A stretch of 64,000 nucleotides of DNA, taken from the NCBI GenBank assembly GCA_913778505.1, contig CAJYWD010000036.1, positions 186,001 through 250,000 of the forward strand. Direction: 5' to 3'. Made by a program: the position numbers and the translations under genes. The DNA comes from an uncultured Chryseobacterium sp. (GTDB lineage Bacteria; Bacteroidota; Bacteroidia; Flavobacteriales; Weeksellaceae). This document shows, piece after piece, positions 58,831 through 64,000 of the stretch (the first letter of the stretch is position 1; every line of letters begins with the position of its first letter). Below the pieces are notes generated by a model, which made no database searches, was not told the DNA's origin, and saw nothing but the letters and a program-made list of their open reading frames with translations.

Positions 58831-60072
58831 ATGCTTTATTACCTCTACGAATATTTAACCGCTCACGGAATCCACGTTCCGGGAATGAACTTGTTCAAAT
58901 ACATTTCGTTTCGGGCAGCGATGGCCGTATTGTTTTCGCTGATCATTGCGTTGGCTTACGGAAAAAGAATCATCAATTTCCTGAGAAGAAAGCAGATGGG
59001 AGAATTGGTGCGGGATCTTGGTCTGGACGGACAAAAGCAAAAAGAAGGAACGCCGACAATGGGCGGTCTGATTATCATTCTGGCTACCATTATTCCGGTT
59101 TTGCTCTTTACCAAGATCACCAATGTGTACATCGTTCTGTTGATCATTTCGGTTTTGTGGATGGGAGCCATTGGATTTCTGGACGATTATCTCAAAAAAG
59201 TTAAAAAAAACAAAGACGGATTAAGCGGAAAATTCAAAGTTATAGGGCAGGTTGGTTTAGGCTTAATTGTCGGGGTGACAATGTATTTCCATCCGGATAT
59301 CGAGGTTAAACGAAAGTATGCAGACGCTACGGTAATTAACCGTAATGATGTGGAGAAAAACTTTATGGAAGACGAGAAAATACCGGTTTCCACAGTGCCT
59401 TTCACCAAGAATAATGAGTTCGATTACAGTGGTATTTTATTCTGGATGTCACCGGAAAAAGCGCACGAATGGGCTTGGGTAGTGTTCATCCCGATTGTGA
59501 TTTTCATTGTAACAGCAGTTTCCAACGGCGCCAATATCACGGACGGAATCGATGGATTAGCGGCCGGAACCAGCGCCGTGATTTTGCTGACACTGGCTTT
59601 TTTCGCTTACGTTTCCGGGAATATCATTTTTGCCGATTACCTGAATATTATGTTCCTGCCGCATATGGGCGAGACCACGATTTTTGCCCTCGCTTTGGTT
59701 GGTGCGGTTATCGGGTTTTTCTGGTACAACACCTATCCGGCGCAGATTTTTATGGGCGATACAGGAAGTCTGATGTTGGGCGGTGTGATTGCCGTTTTGG
59801 CCATCATTCTTAGAAAAGAATTATTGATTCCGGTTTTATGCGGCGTATTCCTTATTGAAAACCTATCCGTGATTTTGCAGGTGATGGTTTTCAAATACAG
59901 AAAGAAAAAATACGGGCTGGAATATGCGCAGAACAATAGATTATTCAAGATGTCTCCGCTTCATCACCATTATCAGAAAGAAGGATTCCACGAAAGCAAA
60001 ATCGTGAACAGGATGATAATCATCGGTGTGATGCTGGCTATAATCTGCTTGATAACATTGAAAACAAGGTAA
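58831..60072 (+). CDS. mraY: Phospho-MurNAc-pentapeptide-transferase MraY
   Basis: A 413-residue polytopic membrane enzyme that makes lipid I from UDP-MurNAc-pentapeptide and undecaprenyl phosphate. Signature segments are [45 protein letters not shown] and [15 protein letters not shown], with catalytic Asp residues in DDY, DGIDG and [16 protein letters not shown] near the end is the conserved histidine motif. It is about 50 residues longer than E. coli MraY, mainly through a polar loop near residues 155-210 ([20 protein letters not shown]). Confidence 0.95.
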   Translation: MLYYLYEYLTAHGIHVPGMNLFKYISFRAAMAVLFSLIIALAYGKRIINFLRRKQMGELVRDLGLDGQKQKEGTPTMGGLIIILATIIPVLLFTKITNVYIVLLIISVLWMGAIGFLDDYLKKVKKNKDGLSGKFKVIGQVGLGLIVGVTMYFHPDIEVKRKYADATVINRNDVEKNFMEDEKIPVSTVPFTKNNEFDYSGILFWMSPEKAHEWAWVVFIPIVIFIVTAVSNGANITDGIDGLAAGTSAVILLTLAFFAYVSGNIIFADYLNIMFLPHMGETTIFALALVGAVIGFFWYNTYPAQIFMGDTGSLMLGGVIAVLAIILRKELLIPVLCGVFLIENLSVILQVMVFKYRKKKYGLEYAQNNRLFKMSPLHHHYQKEGFHESKIVNRMIIIGVMLAIICLITLKTR

Positions 60073-60073
60073 A

Positions 60074-60205
60074 AATTGTAAAATGTAAAAAGTATAATGT
60101 ACAATGTATTTTTTACAGAATGACTAATAACAATTATAAATGTAAAAAGTATTAGAGTACAAAATAAAATGTACTTTTTACATTGTACATCATACATTAT
60201 ACAAA
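60074..60205. repeat. AT-rich TGTAAAAAGTA spacer repeat, mraY-murD
   Basis: Copies of ATGTAAAAAGTA (near 60081 and 60140) and their inverted counterpart TACTTTTTACAT (near 60172), plus TGTACAATGTA and TACATTGTACA, make a region able to fold on itself. It is similar to the fbaA-accD and murD-ftsW spacers. Confidence 0.7.
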
Positions 60206-60207
60206 AA

Positions 60208-61551
60208 ATGAAAGTAGTAATACTTGGTGGCGGAGAAAGCGGTGTAGGCGCAGCGTATCTAGCGAAAGCTAAAGGCTTCGAGGTGTTTCTTTCGGATATG
60301 GGAATGATTCGTGAGCAATACAAAAAAGAATTGGAGGAGCTTGGGATTGACTATGAAGACGGAAAACACACCGAAGAAAGAATCCTGAATGCCGATTGGG
60401 TCATCAAAAGCCCCGGAATTCCGAAGAAAGCCGAAATGGTTCAGAAGATTCAGGAGAAAGGAATCCGTTTATCGTCTGAAATCGAATTTGCTTCGGAATT
60501 TACTAATGCAAAAATTATTGCCATCACGGGAAGTAACGGAAAAACGACGACAACGTCTTTGATCTATTACATCCTGAAAGAAGACGGATTCAATGTCGGA
60601 TTGGGCGGAAACATCGGAAAAAGCTTTGCAAAACAGGTTGCTGAGGAGAATTTTGATTATTATGTATTGGAAGTCAGCAGTTTCCAATTGGATGATATTC
60701 AGAATTTCAGACCCTATATTTCTTTGTTGTTGAATTTGTCTAAGGATCACCTGGACCAGTACAATTACAATTATGAAGAATATGCCTTAGCGAAGTTCAG
60801 AATTGCTGAAAATCAGGATGCTAATAATTTTTTCATTTATAATAAGGATGACGAAATGAGCAAATCGATTCTTGAAAAACTGGATTTGAAAGTAACTAAA
60901 GTTCCATTCTCATTGGATGAAAGACTGGAAAGAGGTGCTTTCTCAATTGATGAAAATTTTGTCGTTAATGTCAATGAAGGATTCACAATGAATATCGACG
61001 AATTATCATTGGTAGGGAAACATAACGTTGCCAACAGCTTAGCGGCAAGTATTGCAGGTAAACTATTGGAAATCAGTAATGAAAGCATCAGGCATTCATT
61101 AATGACTTTCCAGGCAGTGGAGCATCGGTTGGAACCTGTGGCGGAAATCAGAGGCGTGAAATTCATTAATGACAGCAAAGCGACCAATGTCAACGCAACA
61201 TATTTCGCTTTGGAAAGCATGAAGCAGCCGGTGGTTTGGATTGTTGGCGGAAAAGACAAAGGCAACGATTATACGGAAATAGAAGAATTAGTCAAGAAAA
61301 AAGTAAAAGCGATTGTCTGCTTAGGTGTTGATAATCATAAGATTATTGATTTTTTCAAGGATAAGAAAACGCAGATTTACGATACTTCCAGTATGCAGAA
61401 AGCGGTGGAAATTTCAAAATCGATTGCAGAAAAAGGTGATGTGGTTTTATTGTCGCCTTGTTGTGCCAGTTTTGATTTGTTCAACGGTTATGAAGACCGA
61501 GGGAATCAATTTAAAAATGAAGTTTTAGACGAATTGACAATTAAGAATTAG
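60208..61551 (+). CDS. murD: UDP-MurNAc-L-alanine:D-glutamate ligase
   Basis: A 447-residue cytosolic ligase adding D-glutamate to UDP-MurNAc-L-alanine. The start at 60208 (MKVVILGGGESGVG) fits the Rossmann-like N-terminus. The in-frame start at 60169 adds 13 residues translated from spacer repeat. The ATP loop is GSNGKTT at 108-114, with LEVSSFQLDDI, NLSKDHLDQY, INDSKATNVNAT, VGGKDKGNDY and LLSPCCASFDLF following. All match MurD. Confidence 0.95.
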   Translation: MKVVILGGGESGVGAAYLAKAKGFEVFLSDMGMIREQYKKELEELGIDYEDGKHTEERILNADWVIKSPGIPKKAEMVQKIQEKGIRLSSEIEFASEFTNAKIIAITGSNGKTTTTSLIYYILKEDGFNVGLGGNIGKSFAKQVAEENFDYYVLEVSSFQLDDIQNFRPYISLLLNLSKDHLDQYNYNYEEYALAKFRIAENQDANNFFIYNKDDEMSKSILEKLDLKVTKVPFSLDERLERGAFSIDENFVVNVNEGFTMNIDELSLVGKHNVANSLAASIAGKLLEISNESIRHSLMTFQAVEHRLEPVAEIRGVKFINDSKATNVNATYFALESMKQPVVWIVGGKDKGNDYTEIEELVKKKVKAIVCLGVDNHKIIDFFKDKKTQIYDTSSMQKAVEISKSIAEKGDVVLLSPCCASFDLFNGYEDRGNQFKNEVLDELTIKN

Positions 61552-61557
61552 AATTTA

Positions 61558-61640
61558 AGTAAAATGTAAAAAGTATTTATGTATTAACGATTTTAAAACT
61601 TCATTAATACATTTTACGTGAATACATTAATACAAAATAA
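61558..61640. repeat. AT-rich spacer repeat, murD-ftsW
   Basis: AGTAAAATGTAAAAAGTATT at 61559-61578 followed by a region with TTCATTAATACATTTTAC and GAATACATTAATAC. Same family as the spacers at 1663-1748 and 60074-60205. Confidence 0.65.
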
Positions 61641-62876
61641 ATGGAAAACCAAACTACAGAAAACAAATTCGAACTGCTGAAAGGAGACAAAGTCCTTTGG
61701 TCGGTTATCATTTTGATTTCCTTCCTTTCCGTGTTTCCGGTGTATTCCGCAAGTTCGAATCTGGAGTATATCGTGAACAACGGAACCACAACAGGTCACG
61801 TTTTCAAGCATATTGTTTTCGTATTCATTGGTTTGGGAATTATGCGTTTCGTAGGAACCGTGAAGTACGAATACATTGGAAAACTCAGCTCCATTCTGCT
61901 TTTGTTTACGATTGGATTATTGTTAATCACCATGTTCACAGGACAAAAGATTGAAGGCGCAAGTGCTTCGCGATGGTTAAAGATTCCGGGAACACCGATT
62001 TCGTTTCAGCCATCATCATTCGCTTATTTGATGTTGATTATCTATCTGTGCAGGTATTTGACTAAAAAAATCAAGCGGGAAAGATTACCGTTGGAGAACA
62101 TCATTTACATATTCGGACCGATATTATTGGTTTTCGGATTGGTAGCGAAAGATAACGGTTCTACAGCCTTGATGATTATGATGGTCTCGATTATTGTATT
62201 GATTATCGGTCAGTTGGCCTGGCAATATGTAGCGGGATTTATTTCGCTTTCAGTCGTTTTCATTGTAATGTTTTTAGTCATTGCGCTGAATACAAATTTA
62301 ATTGGCGGAAACCGTGTTCACACCTGGATGAGCCGTATCGAAACGTTTACGAGTTCCAAGAAAACAGCTGATGTCGAGGACGAAAGCATCAAGGCAAAAA
62401 ACTATCAGGTAATGCAGGCGAAAGCCGCGATTGTTCACGGTGGATTCAACGGAATTGGACCGGGGAAAAGTGCTTTGAAGCAGACATTACCGCAATCGGT
62501 TTCCGATTTTATTTTTGCAATTATAGTGGAAGAATACGGCTGGATCGGTGCATTTGTGCTGATAAGCCTTTATATGATAATGATTATCCGGATTGTAATG
62601 ATTGCCAGTAAAATGCCTGCATTTTTTGGGTCGTTGCTGGTGTTGGCTATTGGACTGATGATTTTTGTTCAATTGTCAGTCAACATTGCGGTGGCGGTGA
62701 ATCTGATTCCGGTGACAGGTCAGCCTTTACCATTAATAAGTTATGGAGGAACTTCGATGCTAGTGACTTATATTCAGCTTGGAATTATCCTCAATGTAAG
62801 TTCCAGGATTCAGGTTTATGATGAAGAAGGTTTGGGCAAAAAACAAAGTTTAGAAGAAATTAATGATATAGCGTAA
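61641..62876 (+). CDS. ftsW: SEDS peptidoglycan glycosyltransferase FtsW
   Basis: A 411-residue SEDS-family membrane enzyme polymerising glycan strands from lipid II at the septum, paired with the FtsI-like transpeptidase encoded upstream. About ten helices are visible. The segment GASASRWLKIPGTPISFQPSSFAYL, the loop GGNRVHTWMSRIETF, the conserved DFIFAIIVEEYGWIGA, and the C-terminal NLIPVTGQPLPLISYGGTSML are family hallmarks. The catalytic Asp is expected in the large periplasmic loop, which here reads AKAAIVHGGFNGIGPGKSALKQTLPQSVSDF (catalytic Asp likely in SDF). Confidence 0.94.
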   Translation: MENQTTENKFELLKGDKVLWSVIILISFLSVFPVYSASSNLEYIVNNGTTTGHVFKHIVFVFIGLGIMRFVGTVKYEYIGKLSSILLLFTIGLLLITMFTGQKIEGASASRWLKIPGTPISFQPSSFAYLMLIIYLCRYLTKKIKRERLPLENIIYIFGPILLVFGLVAKDNGSTALMIMMVSIIVLIIGQLAWQYVAGFISLSVVFIVMFLVIALNTNLIGGNRVHTWMSRIETFTSSKKTADVEDESIKAKNYQVMQAKAAIVHGGFNGIGPGKSALKQTLPQSVSDFIFAIIVEEYGWIGAFVLISLYMIMIIRIVMIASKMPAFFGSLLVLAIGLMIFVQLSVNIAVAVNLIPVTGQPLPLISYGGTSMLVTYIQLGIILNVSSRIQVYDEEGLGKKQSLEEINDIA

Positions 62877-62943
62877 AGTTGGAAGATGGATGTCAGAAGC
62901 TAGAAATAGAATGAGTTCCATCGGAAAGAAAGATTTTTATCAG

Positions 62944-62963
62944 CGTTGGAATTTATTCCAACG
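62944..62963 (+). other. Perfect hairpin just upstream of murG
   Basis: CGTTGGAATTTATTCCAACG folds into an 8-9 bp stem with a tiny loop and ends 7 nt before the murG ATG at 62971. It could affect ribosome access. Confidence 0.6.
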
Positions 62964-62970
62964 AAAATTA

Positions 62971-64000
62971 ATGAATAATATGAACCAATCAGCAAACAGC
63001 CAAAAGCCAAAAGCAATCCGCGTTTTACTCAGCGGCGGCGGAACAGGTGGACACATCTATCCTGCGGTTGCGATTGCTCAGGAAATTCAGAAACGTTTTC
63101 CTGATGCCAAGTTTTTGTTCATTGGTGCCAACGGGAAAATGGAAATGGAAAAGGTTCCTCAGGCCGGATTCAAAATCGAAGGTTTGAACATCGCCGGATT
63201 CGACAGAGGCAATCTTCTGAAGAATATCGGATTGCCGTTCAAAATCATTTCCAGCTTGATGAAAGCTAAGACAATCATCAAAAATTTCAAGCCGGATTTT
63301 GCGGTTGGGACAGGAGGTTTTGCCAGCGGACCGGCGTTGTACATGGCCGGGAAAATGGGAATTCCGACTTTCATTCAGGAACAAAATTCTTTGCCTGGAA
63401 AGACGAATGTTTTCAATGCTAAAAAAGCCAAAGCGGTTTTCACAGCCTATCCGGATATGGAGAAATTTTTGTCGGGAACCAAAACATATTTCTTGGGAAA
63501 TCCAATTCGTCAAAACATTATCACGGATTTGATTGATAAAGATTTGGCAAAAGAAAAATTAGGCTTAGATAAAAATAAATTAACGATTCTATCCGTCGGC
63601 GGTTCTCTCGGTTCCAGAACTTTGAACAACGGCTGGAAAGACAATTTAGATAAATTAAAAGAAAAAGATTATCAGCTCATCTGGCAGACTGGTAAGTTGG
63701 ATTTTGAAAGTTTGAGTACAGAATCTCAAATCTTAAATCTCAAATCTCAAATCTCGCTTCGCGAGTTCATCTCCGATATGGCTTTGGCTTATTCCGCGGC
63801 GGATGTGATTGTTTCCAGAGCTGGTGCGATTGCAATTTCCGAATTGGCAGTGGCAAAAAAACCGGTTTTGCTCGTTCCGTTTCCATTTGCGGCAGAGGAC
63901 CATCAAACCAAAAACGCATTGACTCTGGTAAGGAAAAATGCGGCACGAATGGTCAAAGATTCTGAGATGAAAGACAAGTTCTGGAACACGCTTTCAGAAA
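62971..64000 (+). CDS. murG: UDP-GlcNAc:lipid I N-acetylglucosaminyltransferase, 5' part
   Basis: The last gene of the visible cluster, cut off by the window end after about 343 residues. MurG converts lipid I to lipid II at the inner face of the membrane. The N-terminus (MNNMNQSANSQKPKA) leads into LLSGGGTGGHIYPAVAIAQ, the GGTGGH loop. FAVGTGGFASGPALYMAGKMG and PTFIQEQNSLPG follow, then the second-domain segments LSVGGSLGSRTLN and VIVSRAGAIAISELA. At 63722-63755 the coding sequence contains a repeated AATCTCA phrase translated as ESQILNLKSQISL, in a region normally variable between domains. Confidence 0.93.
   Translation, partial: MNNMNQSANSQKPKAIRVLLSGGGTGGHIYPAVAIAQEIQKRFPDAKFLFIGANGKMEMEKVPQAGFKIEGLNIAGFDRGNLLKNIGLPFKIISSLMKAKTIIKNFKPDFAVGTGGFASGPALYMAGKMGIPTFIQEQNSLPGKTNVFNAKKAKAVFTAYPDMEKFLSGTKTYFLGNPIRQNIITDLIDKDLAKEKLGLDKNKLTILSVGGSLGSRTLNNGWKDNLDKLKEKDYQLIWQTGKLDFESLSTESQILNLKSQISLREFISDMALAYSAADVIVSRAGAIAISELAVAKKPVLLVPFPFAAEDHQTKNALTLVRKNAARMVKDSEMKDKFWNTLSE
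63722..63755 (+). repeat. Low-complexity AATCTCA repeat inside murG
   Basis: AATCTCA-AATCTTA-AATCTCA-AATCTCA-AATCTC is a 7 bp tandem repeat read in frame. Five near-perfect units lie between the DFESLSTE and LREFISDM coding segments. Confidence 0.8.

Overview
The window looks like a chromosomal segment from a member of the Bacteroidota, order Flavobacteriales, most likely the Weeksellaceae (Chryseobacterium/Epilithonimonas-like). This is inference from gene content and style. The signs are type III glutamine synthetase, an exosortase F pair, DUF5687, DUF5689 and DUF6909 proteins, long TonB-dependent receptors with carboxypeptidase-like N-terminal domains, an AccD without zinc-ribbon cysteines, a dcw cluster without murF, and repeated TAnnTTTG promoter -7 elements. 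I found no rRNA, tRNA, CRISPR array, insertion sequence or prophage. Nearly everything is core genome with short accessory pieces between.

Layout. 1-7.5 kb: the end of a YoeB-type toxin-antitoxin pair, class II aldolase, accD, membrane proteins, a frameshifted four-helix-bundle gene, an alpha/beta hydrolase, engB and a GNAT acetyltransferase. 7.7-10.1 kb: a two-component system whose kinase is a predicted TPR lipoprotein. 10.2-15.6 kb: SprT-like protease, manC, YifB/ComM ATPase, rnhA and dnaB. 15.7-20.7 kb: a DUF5687 permease with its ATPase, an SMR exporter, fumC and a small histidine-tailed membrane protein. 20.9-28.6 kb: prfA, a lipoprotein, then a secreted endonuclease divergent from a TonB-dependent receptor and a DUF5689 lipoprotein, a likely surface nutrient-acquisition locus. 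28.7-34.3 kb: DUF4126, rnpA, tcdA, a TatD-like hydrolase, a TetR regulator, a serine hydrolase and DUF445. 34.4-39.5 kb: a DUF6909 protein, glnN and an NlpC/P60 lipoprotein. 39.5-40.25 kb: a gene-free island packed with three kinds of short repeat. 40.25-44.9 kb: a sugar-kinase-like phosphotransferase, exosortase F and partner, a CDF metal transporter, asd and a heme-type membrane protein. 44.9-52.9 kb: an Oar-like TonB receptor, nadB-nadC with a PD-(D/E)XK nuclease gene lodged between them, a 50-residue antitoxin-like ORF and a nitroreductase. 53.25-64 kb: the division and cell wall cluster mraZ-rsmH-ftsL-ftsI-murE-mraY-murD-ftsW-murG, with murG cut by the window end.

How the genes work together. 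The dcw genes make meso-DAP-type peptidoglycan precursors (MurE carries the DNPR motif) and the septal synthase. mraZ is preceded by three GTGG repeats at a 10 bp period, the expected MraZ operator. The endonuclease/receptor/lipoprotein locus could degrade an extracellular polymer, perhaps DNA, and import products. The exosortase pair has no recognisable substrate here.

The strongest items for follow-up are a three-copy dispersed element of about 90-115 bp, the composite repeat island at 39.6-40.2 kb, an SSB-like acidic tip on DnaB, a serine hydrolase whose SxxK lysine is asparagine, the nuclease inside the NAD operon, a low-complexity phrase translated inside murG, and three genes whose -7 element lies only 4-6 nt from the start codon, implying leaderless mRNAs.
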